A stretch of 64,000 nt of DNA, taken from the NCBI GenBank assembly GCA_009746045.1, contig RPFO01001461.1:91001-155000 (forward strand), in the 5' to 3' direction. The notes beneath the pieces are model-generated. The model was not told the origin of the DNA, did not search any database, and saw only the letters and a list, made by a program, of their open reading frames with translations. This stretch comes from Mesostigma viride. Lineage: Eukaryota; Streptophyta; Mesostigmatophyceae; Mesostigmatales; Mesostigmataceae. The position numbers and the translations under genes are program-made. This document shows, in pieces, positions 42,795 through 53,893 of the stretch (its first letter is position 1; each line of letters begins with the position of its first letter).

Positions 42795-43542
42795 AAGCTG
42801 AGAGCTGGGTGCTTAAGTCTCTGGATATCAGGCTGGGAGCTTGATTGTACATAATCCTGAGCACACCTTGAGGGGTGAGACATGTCTCTGGTGTGGGAAT
42901 GTCTGACATTGTCTCTGATGGAGAGATGTCTATCTGGGGTTTTCATCTCAGTCTGAGGTTTCCCCAGATCTGTGGTTTGTGGGCGGGGTTCGATTCCCTG
43001 GTGCCGTCTTAAGGCGGAGTTTCACGGACTGGCTGACCCATCCACCATGCTGGTGAGGTGGCGACAGGTCCCCTGATTTTCCACGGTTGGAACGAGTAGA
43101 GGAGCTTGTGTTTTGCATGTGCTTCGCGTAGATGTTGTGTCTGGTTCGATAAGGGGCAGCAGACCGGCGCCGACTCCCGTCTGGGGGTCAGCAATGTTTT
43201 CTGATGAGCTGTTGTGGGTGATCTGTGGGGTTTCGCCTAAGGTCCTGAAGGTTGTACATACTTCTCAAGTTCTTAACTGAACACCTATGGGCTGCCACAG
43301 TTGGCCAACCTCTTGTACATGGGTAACACAACGAGCCTCCCGTGAAGGGATAGGGACTCATTGTAATTTGTTTGTGCTCCTGAGCCAGTATGGGTGCTAT
43401 GTACATATAATAAGGAATCCAAGCTGACTGTCATGCCCAGCGGGTTGTGACTTGTAGTCTGGGGAGGATATCCAGTACCCATTGTGTGTGTTTGTATGTA
43501 GACTTGTGTGAGCTGCTACAGCTCAAGAAAAGAAAGGATTGG
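42795..43542 (+). other. Element C 3' untranslated region and polypurine tract
   Basis: Noncoding. The T-arm-like GGTTCGATTCCC patch lies near 42988, next to the CCGTCTTAAGGCGG inverted repeat. A purine-rich tract (AAGAAAAGAAAGGATTGG, 43525-43542) abuts the 3' LTR and is the likely plus-strand primer. Confidence 0.7.
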
Positions 43543-43766
43543 AGTTAACGCCAAGCGCATTGGTGTGATCCTGATTCGGCATATCTCTGCGATTCCAGCG
43601 GCACCGGAACGAGTTCATTCCGACAAGTATCAAGAAAGTTATGGCGTTCCGACTTCCCGGTCGCGCGCGAGCGCGAGCCGGCTGTTCTTCTAAGTCGGAC
43701 GTGAATATTTGCCGACGACATATGGGGTCGACAGTAATTCCTGGGCTGACAGGAATTAGGTGCTGT
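43543..43766 (+). repeat. Element C 3' LTR, first piece
   Basis: 224 bp up to the GCTGT target duplication of element D (43762-43766); it resumes at 51774. Confidence 0.95.
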
Positions 43767-44461
43767 AGTTAAGCTTTCTTAGCACACGCAATGTGAAGGA
43801 TATGGTTGCAATGCAGCAATGTGTGAATATGGTTGGAAACGGAGCTTTGTTAAATCGGATAATGTTTACAGCGCTCAACACTTGAGGCTTGCACACGAGC
43901 TTGCCAAGTCAAGGCACAACACGTGAGGCGGGCTCGCAAGAGATGCCCATTTGGCACTGGCCTATTGTTTATATACTTGTGCACTGTGCTTGCTAGTCCT
44001 GAGCAGCCTAGGAGGCCTGCTCAGTAATAACACCCCCGGTACAGTATTCACTACCTGTACAGCGCCCACTCCTATACAGTAGGTCTGCCATACAGGCACA
44101 GTGACCACAGAGCACAGTCCACAGTGACTATTGCATCTGCACCTAGAAGTCCAGGACTAAGCCTGCGGTACCAACAGACCACAGGTTAAGGTTCCTATTT
44201 CCTGCGTACGACGTATTAATCCAATACCGTCGTAGGTACAGCACCTAATTCCTGTCAGCCCAGGAATTACTGTCGACCCCATATGTCGTCGGCAAATATT
44301 CACGTCCGACTTAGAAGAACAGCCGGCTCGCGCTCGCGCGCGACCGGGAAGTCGGAACGCCATAACTTTCTTGATACTTGTCGGAATGAACTCGTTCCGG
44401 TGCCGCTGGAATCGCAGAGATATGCCGAATCAGGATCACGCCAATGCGCTTGGCGTTAACT
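43767..44461 (-). repeat. Element D 3' LTR
   Basis: 695 bp with AGTTAA/GTTAACT ends, matching 51075-51768 apart from a few bases near one tip. Confidence 0.94.
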
Positions 44462-45209
44462 CCAATCCTTTCTTTTCTTGAGCTGTAGCAGCTCACACAA
44501 GTCTACATACAAACACACACAATGGGTACTGGATATCCTCCCCAGACTACAAGTCACAACCCGCTGGGCATGACAGTCAGCTTGGATTCCTTATTATATG
44601 TACATAGCACCCATACTGGCTCAGGAGCACAAACAAATTACAATGAGTCCCTATCCCTTCACGGGAGGCTCGTTGTGTTACCCATGTACAAGAGGTTGGC
44701 CAACTGTGGCAGCCCATAGGTGTTCAGCTAAGAACTTGAGAAGTATGTACAACCTTCAGGACCTTAGGCGAAACCCCACAGATCACCCACAACAGCTCAT
44801 CAGAAAACATTGCTGACCCCCAGACGGGAGTCGGCGCCGGTCTGCTGCCCCTTATCGAACCAGACACAACATCTACGCGAAGCACATGCAAAACACAAGC
44901 TCCTCTACTCGTTCCAACCGTGGAAAATCAGGGGACCTGTCGCCACCTCACCAGCATGGTGGATGGGTCAGCCAGTCCGTGAAACTCCGCCTTAAGACGG
45001 CACCAGGGAATCGAACCCCGCCCACAAACCACAGATCTGGGGAAACCTCAGACTGAGATGAAAACCCCAGATAGACATCTCTCCATCAGAGACAATGTCA
45101 GACATTCCCACACCAGAGACATGTCTCACCCCTCAAGGTGTGCTCAGGATTATGTACAATCAAGCTCCCAGCCTGATATCCAGAGACTTAAGCACCCAGC
45201 TCTCAGCTT
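44462..45209 (-). other. Element D 3' untranslated region
   Basis: Counterpart of 7139-7885 in B, with the same polypurine tract next to the LTR and the same T-arm-like patch. No gene. Confidence 0.6.
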
Positions 45210-48200
45210 TTAGACAGATAGACCGACTTGACAGTCAGCATTCATGAGCTTCCTCAGTACATTGTACTGGGCTGGGGCCTTGTGTGGCAGCTTTGTCAAT
45301 GCATCAGCAGGGTTCTCCTCGCCAGGGATATGCTTCAAGTCAACCAAACTGGCCAACTCCTTCAGCAACAAATAATCCAGGTCCCGGCTCCTGGCCAGCT
45401 GCTTGTGAACAAACTGGACCATACCCATGCTGTCTGTTAGCAACAACGTCTCCATCTGCAAGGTCCAAGGGGTAACTGAAGCCAGCTCCAGCATTAACTC
45501 CTTTATGTACAGGCTGGACTGGATCCCCTCGCATATGGCCCTGCATTCTGCCACATCTGAACTGATACAGACCCTCTTCTGCAGTCTGCTGTACCAGCTG
45601 AACAAACTTGCCCTGCTCTGATAAAAAGCAAACAGAGCAGCAGATCTCCCCCTGACCTTGGTAACCTGGCGAGCATCCATGGAACTGTCAACAAAGATCT
45701 CCAAGGTGATAGGCTGGGCAAAGTCAATCCCAGACAAAATCAGATCAGGGGTACTCTCCACCAACCGGGCTATGACTCGAGGCTTCTCATCCTCAAGCAC
45801 CTCATCAGGCATTCTGCTATGGACCATCAAAGACGGACCACAGATGCTGGCAAACCAGGCCCACATGCCTCTCAACTCAGGTCCTGCAGCCTGGGTGATC
45901 TTCTCTGGCAAGGCCTTCACAATGGTCTGTTTATAATCTCCTCCAGCCTGAAGCCTGATACTCCACTCCCCGTCCCTCCTGAACAGGGTAGCCTGCATTC
46001 CACAGAACACTACAGGCTTGTTGGGCTCCTGCCACAGCTCCTTGCCCAGTGAAAACTTGCCACTGATGACAGGAATAAACTTCTTCAGCCAGGTCGTGGG
46101 GGCTAGCAAATGCAGATCATCTCCATGCAAACTAGCATACACTGGCAGACCCTCCCATTGGGCCAGCAGCAAACAGGGATCAACTGAAGACACTCTCAAG
46201 CCACACTCACTGATCAGAGCTTCCTGCAGCGTGAGTCTCCAGATGATTGGGCTCGACCTGAGTCCTTCCAGGCCCTTCAGAATAACCAGGAATTGTTGAT
46301 GCAGCTCCAGCTTCCAGATGGCAGGCACCTCAACACAGTAAGGCTCATCCTGCTTCCACACCCTCCTGGCCACTTCTGGATCAGATTTTAAAAATGCCCT
46401 CTTGAAGTCCAGCAGCACTGATGACATAGCTGCTCCCCTGTTCAGCAACCCCACGTAGAGACATAGCAAAATTCTCCATGTGTCGTGTAGCATCCCTGGC
46501 GTGTATAGCTCCTCTCCTGGCAGACTCCCCGTGCCGTGATACTCATTCAGGACAGGCCTGACATGGGGCACTGATACCTCATCCACAACCTTCCTCTTCA
46601 GCACAAATCTCAAAGCAAGCTTCCTTGATGCTGGGGGACGTCTGTCTGTTGGTGCAGCACACTCAAACTGCAACCACTCCTCCAATGCCTTGGAGAAGGC
46701 GAGCTTCCAAGCCTCAAACAAAGTAGGCGAGCTCATCTCTTGGACCAGCTGGTCATATGTCAAAGGAGAGTGTGCAGCAAGGCTCCTGTGAGTTATGCCA
46801 ATACTGCTGGGGTGCAACACAGCTGGAATAACCAAACTGGCCGCTGGGGGCACCTCCCCTTCATCCCATTTTACACCCTTGACCGGCTTGGCCCTGCACC
46901 TGACTGGAAATGTTGTCCTGAAATTTTCTAGGGGAATCATCCCCCAGCCATCTCTTCTCAGAGCTGTAGCTCTGATAGAAATCCCAGGATTGCCCAGAAA
47001 ATTCTGACCCAAAATCACAGGGCCATCATAGTCCTCTAGGACAAGGAAGGTCACATCCACACCCATGACAGGGGCAGTAACCTCTCCCAACACCCTTAGA
47101 TGCGTCCTACCACTGAAATCAGACACCCAGGGGCAACTTGGTTCTCCGACCAGCAGTTCTCCTGTATGCTGAGGTCCCATGACAGAAACCTGTGCATTGG
47201 TATCTATCTCCATGGCAGCTACCTCAGGTTCATCCAACTGGACAAGCTTGGACACCTTAGGCTCCTTCTTGGCTCTTTGCAAAGCCTGTACAATATCTGA
47301 TAGACGCACACCCCTAGGCCTGGTGTCGGGCCGTTCCGGAGGTGCAGCCTGTCCGCCTGCTTGCCCAACCACCGTATGTGAAGGTACCCCAGGGGCCGGG
47401 CCAGGGTCACCCTGAGGGCTCGATACAGCTGTAGCACCCTGATCAGGAAGCTCCACGTCACCCCCGCCTTGTACACCAGCGGGCACCTGGAAGAGGTCTC
47501 CTTGATTACCTCCCCGGGGACGGATCTTTGACCAGGACAGACGGTGCACTGCTTGGGAGCCATCAATGGCCACCCAGCACTTATGGCCAGCGGCTTCTAC
47601 TCGGGTCACCACCCCATCATGCCAGCTGCCACGTTTCCCTGGAAAGCTTGGTTCCTTCCACACAACAACCTGTTGTCCAACGTTAGGTTCTAGGACACTC
47701 CAGCCCTTGTCTTTCTGCCTCAGCTTGAGGAACTTGGCCTCTAGCTTCTCCTTCCATGCCTGCTCAGCATCAGCTGGCAGCATCCTGGTATGCAGCATAA
47801 GAGGATTGATGGCAATGTCACCAAAGAACATGGGAGTCCTCAGGTTCAGCCTGTCCTCCACAGAACGTAGCCATGCAGATGTCACAATGGCAGATGACGT
47901 CCTTGGAATCCTCTCCACCAGCAGCACAGTCTTGATCTCTTGGATGGCTCTCTCCACCACCCCTTGCTGGCCGTGGCTCTCCCTGGGTGTAATCAGCAAC
48001 TCTGGAAACTCTGGCAGGTTCTCACAGCACTCAAACTGAATGTCACACTGCAACAACTCCAACCCAGGGTACCTGCTCCTTGTCAACTTCAGAGCAGCAA
48101 TCAATGTAGGCTTCTCCATGTCAGGCAGGATCTCTAGGGTCTTGTACTTGGTATATCTGTCCACTGCCACCAGCAGCTTCAAACCCCTGATTCTCTGAAT

Positions 48201-48767
48201 ATCTACCTGCACATGGCCTGGCTGCAAAATAGGAGTCCTGGCATGAGACTGCTTGGGCTTTCTAGCAACTAGCCTGCACTTGCAAGCTTGAGCAACCTGT
48301 TGGCAGATGGAGTACAACTCACTTCCTCCCAGCCGTCTAGCAACTTGCAAAGACTGAGCTGCATGGCCAAACATGGTATGCAACCTTGAGGCAATGTCAT
48401 ACAAGAGAGAAAACCTTTTATTGTCATTATTAGCACTCAAGGTATGTACAGATCCCTTATGTACAGGAGGCACCAGGGTCGTGCCTGTCAGACTGTCTCC
48501 AGCCCTATCCTCATCCTGACCATCCTGTGCCAGTCCTGCACGGTCAGAATGCTTCTGAGATCCACCTGGGTCCACATCACCAGGTCCTACCTCAGGCTCA
48601 GCACCGCCATGGCGGGCACGTTGGCGAGTAACCACTGCAGCTACAGCTGGCATACTCTCTGTGGTAACCAAGCTTGCCCCATCGTGTCCAATAGGCTCTT
48701 TCACTAGAGCATGGGGCTGCCCCTCACTGCTGTCACTAGCAGCTTCATTACACACCCCTGGGGGCAC
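45210..48767 (-). CDS. pol: Element D pol: integrase, retropepsin-like, RT, RNase H
   Basis: 1185 codons, open, with the same domain order and motifs as in B (integrase D/D/E core, EIDT and VILGQNFL, LHGDDL, NPADALTK). At protein level it is indistinguishable by eye from the B product, which points to very recent common ancestry. It starts 33 bp after the gag stop and in the same frame. Confidence 0.93.
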   Translation of the reverse strand: MPPGVCNEAASDSSEGQPHALVKEPIGHDGASLVTTESMPAVAAVVTRQRARHGGAEPEVGPGDVDPGGSQKHSDRAGLAQDGQDEDRAGDSLTGTTLVPPVHKGSVHTLSANNDNKRFSLLYDIASRLHTMFGHAAQSLQVARRLGGSELYSICQQVAQACKCRLVARKPKQSHARTPILQPGHVQVDIQRIRGLKLLVAVDRYTKYKTLEILPDMEKPTLIAALKLTRSRYPGLELLQCDIQFECCENLPEFPELLITPRESHGQQGVVERAIQEIKTVLLVERIPRTSSAIVTSAWLRSVEDRLNLRTPMFFGDIAINPLMLHTRMLPADAEQAWKEKLEAKFLKLRQKDKGWSVLEPNVGQQVVVWKEPSFPGKRGSWHDGVVTRVEAAGHKCWVAIDGSQAVHRLSWSKIRPRGGNQGDLFQVPAGVQGGGDVELPDQGATAVSSPQGDPGPAPGVPSHTVVGQAGGQAAPPERPDTRPRGVRLSDIVQALQRAKKEPKVSKLVQLDEPEVAAMEIDTNAQVSVMGPQHTGELLVGEPSCPWVSDFSGRTHLRVLGEVTAPVMGVDVTFLVLEDYDGPVILGQNFLGNPGISIRATALRRDGWGMIPLENFRTTFPVRCRAKPVKGVKWDEGEVPPAASLVIPAVLHPSSIGITHRSLAAHSPLTYDQLVQEMSSPTLFEAWKLAFSKALEEWLQFECAAPTDRRPPASRKLALRFVLKRKVVDEVSVPHVRPVLNEYHGTGSLPGEELYTPGMLHDTWRILLCLYVGLLNRGAAMSSVLLDFKRAFLKSDPEVARRVWKQDEPYCVEVPAIWKLELHQQFLVILKGLEGLRSSPIIWRLTLQEALISECGLRVSSVDPCLLLAQWEGLPVYASLHGDDLHLLAPTTWLKKFIPVISGKFSLGKELWQEPNKPVVFCGMQATLFRRDGEWSIRLQAGGDYKQTIVKALPEKITQAAGPELRGMWAWFASICGPSLMVHSRMPDEVLEDEKPRVIARLVESTPDLILSGIDFAQPITLEIFVDSSMDARQVTKVRGRSAALFAFYQSRASLFSWYSRLQKRVCISSDVAECRAICEGIQSSLYIKELMLELASVTPWTLQMETLLLTDSMGMVQFVHKQLARSRDLDYLLLKELASLVDLKHIPGEENPADALTKLPHKAPAQYNVLRKLMNADCQVGLSV

Positions 48768-48800
48768 CCTCCAGGGTTCAGGGATGTGTGCAGGCTCAAG

Positions 48801-49960
48801 TCAATGATCAGCAGCCTTGCCCTTGCCCTTGTCCTGGGATGGACCAGCCTTGTCCTTGCTGCCACCCTGAGCTGGCTTGCTCTGACCTTCCTGCCTCAGG
48901 TACGAGGGACACTCATTCCTGAAGTGACCCTTCCCCTGGCAGAAATAACATTCCACCTGACTGATGTCCCGTGAGGTCCCACTGCTGGGCCCAGCCTTGG
49001 GAGGACCACCCACCCTCTTGAAGTCAAACTGGGACTGTGGATGTCCCGACTTCGGCGGGGTCCCCCGTCCAGCCCTTCTGTCACGCCCCCTCCTGGACCT
49101 TCCTCGACCCCTTGAAGAGGTCTCAGGCCCTCTCGAGGACGCTGGGCCCCCGTGGCCCGATCCCCTCATGGACTTAACCGTGGGTTCAGTGGCCTCCTCA
49201 TCATTCTGACGAGGGCGCTTACCCCCACGTACTTGCCGCTGAAACACTCATACAACTGATCCGTCATGGCTGCCCAGCCATGGACCTGTCGCATGTGGAT
49301 GGTCACATTATCCATGGTGACCGGATCCAGTTGCAGCGACTTGAGAAAGTCGCCCATGGCCATCCGATCTGCGACGAAGAAGCCCTTGGCCATGGCGTCC
49401 TCCCTCAGCTTGACGAAGTCTTCAAAGGCGTGGACCACTAGTTGCCCCTTGATGGGCTTGTAGTCCAGGTATTCTTGCTTCAGGTGGGACCCATCTATGG
49501 TCCTCTTGTCACTCAGGAACGACCTGAGTCGCGTCATAAACGCCGTCCAGGTGTCCCCCGCCGCATGTCGCTCCCGAACAAACTTGAACAGCCGCCTCGC
49601 CGACTGCCGTATGTAGGCACTAGACGCCAGGATGCGAAGCTTGTCACCGTTGTATATCTCCGTGTACAAGTTCATGTCCTCTAACATCCTTTCAGCATCC
49701 CGGGGCTGCCAATTGTCCTTGATGGACTGAAACTGGCCTAGCACCGCGTACCCCTCAGCAACAGTTGGTCGCTTAGGCGCCGCTTGATCTGCGGCTGGCG
49801 CGTGCTGCCCGCCCTGAGATCCTTGGCTCTGATTATCTGGCACCTCAGCCTGGTCTCCCAGCGCCTGGCCGTCCCCGCGTCCATCGCGTCCATCCAGCCC
49901 AGCGCCGCGCCGTCCGAAGCCCATAAAGCCCGCTTGTTGGTTGATAGCTCCATCCTCCAT
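48801..49960 (-). pseudogene. gag: Element D gag, broken
   Basis: Homologue of the B gag with a shorter Gly/Arg/Asp N-terminal repeat, the capsid-like middle, the basic tract and the CYFCQGKGHFRNEC zinc knuckle. It looks broken, with about one break. The gag terminator is UGA followed by CUU, as in B. Confidence 0.88.
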
Positions 49961-50062
49961 GATGGCCTCTGTTCAGATCTGCTACAGCCAGCCAAGTGGC
50001 CAAGCAGCAATTAAAGCAATATAAGCTACTGAACAAGAAAGGAAAGTGCCAAGTGTTACCAC

Positions 50063-50981
50063 TCAGGCAAGACCACCACGGCTGGCCCCAGGCGCGTCCT
50101 GGTTCTCCTTGTCGCTGTCGTCGTCGCTGTCGCTCACCACAATCAGCTCTGGTACCCTGCTACCTGCTGCGCCGTCGTCGACCCGCTGTCGGCCCGCGAT
50201 GACTGAATCGTCACCGTTGGTAAAGTAGACAGGTGACAACCCGTCGTTGGCACCTCGCGGATTGTACGTTGGCACCTCGTGGTCGCCGAGTGCCTCGTCG
50301 CCTAGCCCAGCGACACCCCCTGCTCCTACCTCAAGGTCACTCTCGTACCAAGAGGTGCAAACTCCTCCCAACGCGTCACACGAACGCGAAGGGGCGGGGG
50401 CAGCTCCTGAAAAGGAACTCTTACTCGCTCTGGAAACCTGCCGACTCTTGTCGCGCGCTGTCCTCCGGCGATGGCTTCCGCTGTCGCCCCGACCTCTGCA
50501 AGCCGCCTGTGATGCTCCGCTCCGCGTCGTTCACGCCTAACTGGCCCGCTGCAACACCCTCGTCGCCGATGCCGCCTGCGAAAGCACGTGGTACTCCCGC
50601 GCCCGCTACTGTCGGCACAAACTCGTGTCGCCCTGCGCCAGCTGCCTCCGCAACCTCGCCTCGCCTTGCTGCCAACTCCGTCCGCACTCGCTCTGCTACT
50701 GCAGTAATCACCGTCTGGATGCCGACCAACCCGTGAAGCTCCTGCTCAAGGTCGTCGATGCTCCGGTGCTCCGGAATGACGATGGTTTGTACGTGTCGCA
50801 GAATTCGCTCCCAATCTTCGACCTGGTCGTCGACGAATTGCACGAAGCTGCGATTTACAGGCGGACGATCTGCAAGCAACAAAGATAGATCCCGAACGAC
50901 ACGGCGTAATTCAGGAGAAATCGAACCCCCAGCAGACTGCCGAAACCGGAAATCCTGCTGCCGTTGTTCCTCCTGCACCAT
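50063..50981 (-). pseudogene. Element D leader coding-like region upstream of gag
   Basis: Same leader as in B and C; the 186-codon N-terminal frame is open from 50981 and the acidic SDSDDDSDKENQD end is near 50100. It looks broken in this copy. Confidence 0.5.
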
Positions 50982-51074
50982 TCACCACCGGACGAGCTCC
51001 TCTCGTCGTCAAAGCTGCACACCGCAACCGGCAACGACCCTCCTGGCCGTTCCGCTGAGACTGGTTGTAATTTG

Positions 51075-51768
51075 AGTTAACGTTCTTCGCACACGCAATG
51101 TGAAGGATATGGTTGCAATGCAGCAATGTGTGAATATGGTTGGAAACGGAGCTTTGTTAAATCGGATAATGTTTACAGCGCTCAACACTTGAGGCTTGTA
51201 CACGAGCTTGCCAAGTCAAGGCACAACACGTGAGGCGGGCTCGCAAGAGATGCCCATTTGGCACTGGCCTATTGTTTATATACTTGTGCACTGTGCTTGC
51301 TAGTCCTGAGCAGCCTAGGAGGCCTGCTCAGTAATAACACCCCCGGTACAGTATTCACTACCTGTACAGCGCCCACTCCTATACAGTAGGTCTGCCATAC
51401 AGGCACAGTGACCACAGAGCACAGTCCACAGTGACTATTGCATCTGCACCTAGAAGTCCAGGACTAAGCCTGCGGTACCAACAGACCACAGGTTAAGGTT
51501 CCTATTTCCTGCGTACGACGTATCAATCCAATACCGTCGTAGGTACAGCACCTAATTCCTGTCAGCCCAGGAATTACTGTCGACCCCATATGTCGTCGGC
51601 AAATATTCACGTCCGACTTAGAAGAACAGCCGGCTCGCGCTCGCGCGCGACCGGGAAGTCGGAACGCCATAACTTTCTTGATACTTGTCGGAATGAACTC
51701 GTTCCGGTGCCGCTGGAATCGCAGAGATATGCCGAATCAGGATCACGCCAATGCGCTTGGCGTTAACT
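51075..51768 (-). repeat. Element D 5' LTR
   Basis: 694 bp, AGTTAACG...GTTAACT, followed on the plus strand by the GCTGT duplication. Confidence 0.94.
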
Positions 51769-51773
51769 GCTGT

Positions 51774-52246
51774 ACCTACGACGGTATTGGATTAATACGT
51801 CGTACGCAGGAAATAGGAACCTTAACCTGTGGTCTGTTGGTACCGCAGGCTTAGTCCTGGACTTCTAGGTGCAGATGCAATAATCACTGTGGTGACTGTA
51901 CTCTGTGGTCACTGTGCCTGTATGGCAGACCTACTGTATAGGAGCTGGGCGCTGTACAGGTAGTGAATACTGTACCGGGAGTGTTATTACTGAGCAGGCC
52001 TCCTAGGCTGCTCAGGACTAGCAAGCACAGTGCACAAGTATATAAACAATAGGCCAGTGCCAAATGGATATCTCTTGCGAGCCCGCCTCACGTGTTGTGC
52101 ATTGACTTGGCAAGCGCGTGTACAAGCCTCAAGTGTGTGAGCGCTGTAACATTATCCGATTTTAACAAAGCTCCGTTTCCAACCATATCACACATTGCTG
52201 CATTGCAACCATATCCTTCACATTGCGTGTGCGAAGAACGTTAACT
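51774..52246 (+). repeat. Element C 3' LTR, second piece
   Basis: 473 bp completing the LTR begun at 43543 (224 + 473 = 697, the length of the 5' LTR). AATGT follows at 52247. Confidence 0.95.
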
Positions 52247-52831
52247 AATGTCAAGGCCGGTCTCGGCATGAAAATTGCGCTAGCTTCTTCCGTGGTAGTG
52301 GGCACCCCGGACGACCAGAAACGGTTCAACGCAGCCATGGCGCACCTCCGAGAGATGTTCAAGGACCGTGGCGGCCCCAGGCGTAACAACAAGCTGCCGA
52401 CAGTTGCTCAGGTAAACCCTGTGCCTGCCTCGACCCCGCCAGCAGCTTCTCTGTCGGACTTGACCACTCTTGTTACCCAGCTGTCCACGACGGTGGCCGA
52501 CAACGTGGTGCGAATGTTGGGTGGCAAACGCCGAGCTCGCGGTGGTCGGCACAACCAGAACGCGTCCAGCAAACGCGGGCCGGGAGGCGGTCAGGGCAAG
52601 CAGCCTCGCCAGGAGGGCGGCACTGGCAGGCAGCAACAGCAGCAGGGTGGTGTCCCCAAGGAGAAGGTCGTCTGCGAGCGGTGCACCGGCGTGGGGCACA
52701 CCGAGGACAACTGCACTCTGCGGCTGGACCTCGGCAAGGCGACTCGAGTGTGCCGGCGCTGCTGGGCGGTTCGGCTTCCTGGACACGACCCCAACACATG
52801 CCGCGCCCCACGGCCAGCCATGCCCAAGTGA
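52247..52831 (+). pseudogene. Element E gag, second part (zinc knuckle)
   Basis: Resumes after element C at the AATGT duplication. It shows a helical stretch (DDQKRFNAAMAHLREMFKDR), a Gly/Arg/Gln-rich basic tract and a CX2CX4HX4C-type knuckle (CERCTGVGHTEDNC), followed by a second Cys/His cluster (CRRCW...H..NTC). This identifies the gene as a nucleocapsid-bearing gag. Confidence 0.8.
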
Positions 52832-53570
52832 CGTCATCGAGGTGATGTGTGTCGCGGAATACGCCGACAAGCTCGCGCAATCGCTGCCTGAGCGGCTGGA
52901 TGCGTCCGCGGGACCGCAATTGCGCGGCCAGCTGGGGTGGCTCGCGGGCACGGTGCGACCCGACCTGTCCATCTACGCGCGTGCGCCCGACGCCGTGCTT
53001 GCGGGCATGGGAGCGCAGCATCTTCGGACGCAAGTCTTGGCGTCACCGGGCCTGCGCGTGTGGGGGGTTGATATCACCCGCCCGGTGGCAATGACCATCT
53101 ACTCTGACGCGAACCTGGAGTCGCGTACCATCACGCAGCTGCGCGCGCGGGAGGCGGCCATCTTTTTTCTTGATAGCCCCACTGGGCAGCCCACTATTGT
53201 CGACTGGTATAGCCGCATCCATCAGCGGGTAGTGGTAGACAGCAATCGCGCGGAGTGTCGCGCGTTCATTTCCGCTGTCGACCATGCGTGTTATGTGCAG
53301 CATCTTTTGCAATGGATTGCGGATAAGGCCCGCGTGGCGCTGTCGCTCCGCATGCGGCTGTGCACAGATAGCAAGTCAATAATTGAGTTTCTGAATAACC
53401 CGCTCGCCTCCACCACCAAACTAGATTACCTTGTGTTGGCCGAGTCCGCCACGGTGTTGGATGAGCGGCGGTGGATCCCCGAGAGCGAGAATATTGCCGA
53501 TGCCTTGACCAAGCCAGCGATGCTGTCGGGGCCTCAGTACAAGCTGCTGCGGCAGCTCATGATGACATGA
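52830..53570 (+). pseudogene. Element E RNase H end of pol
   Basis: Copia-type RT/RNase H C-terminus: LRGQLGWLAGTVRPDLSIYAR, TIYSDANLESRTITQLRAR (RNase H start, first Asp), DWYSRIHQRVVVDSNRAECRA, LCTDSKSIIEF and IADALTKP. It is related to, but clearly different from, the A and B RNase H. Integrase and most of the RT are not recognisable anywhere in the element, so it cannot be autonomous. Confidence 0.85.
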
Positions 53571-53893
53571 GTTTTTTTTACCGTGTGACCTGTCGTCTTT
53601 TTGCATGGGAATGGGCGCTTCTTTCATCTGTGAATACATTTCCCTAGACCTGACAGGCGGCCAGTGTGCCTAATAACGATGCATGTGGTGCAGTTGCACC
53701 CAAGTAGAAAAGGAGGCCGGGAGCAAAGCCCGGGTGTTTTTGGCGTGCTCAGATCCCAGCGTAGGGCACCCTCCTTGGGGTTTAGGATTTGGGGACGGTC
53801 AGTGTGCCGTTACGTGTTTCTCTACTTGAACGTACGTAGGGTCAGTGCTACCCTATTGCCCCTCGCTTTAAATAATTTATGATAATTATTTAA
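53571..53893 (+). other. Element E 3' untranslated stretch
   Basis: About 320 bp between the RNase H stop and the TTAA element. No gene or motif seen. Confidence 0.5.

Larger units (their letters stand above)
43767..51768 (-). mobile_element. Copia-like LTR retrotransposon D (B family), inside the LTR of C
   Basis: 8002 bp on the minus strand, with LTRs at 51075-51768 (5') and 43767-44461 (3') and the GCTGT duplication at 43762-43766 and 51769-51773. It sits head-to-head inside the 3' LTR of its own sister C. Pol looks whole; gag and leader look broken, with a few breaks. LTRs differ at only a few bases, so it is recent and younger than C. Confidence 0.96.
36216..52246 (+). mobile_element. 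Copia-like LTR retrotransposon C (B family), carrying D
   Basis: LTRs at 36216-36912 and 43543-52246 (interrupted by D), AGTTAAC/GTTAACT ends, and a 5-bp AATGT target duplication (36211-36215, 52247-52251) inside the gag of element E. Own length without D is about 8.0 kb. Pol looks whole; gag and the leader look broken, with a few breaks. Both LTRs are 697 bp with very few differences, so the insertion is recent. Confidence 0.96.

Noticed and set aside
36216-51768. C and D as an assembly-made inverted duplication
   Set aside because: They have different target duplications, different gag repeat lengths and small LTR differences, as expected of separate insertions; long reads would settle it.
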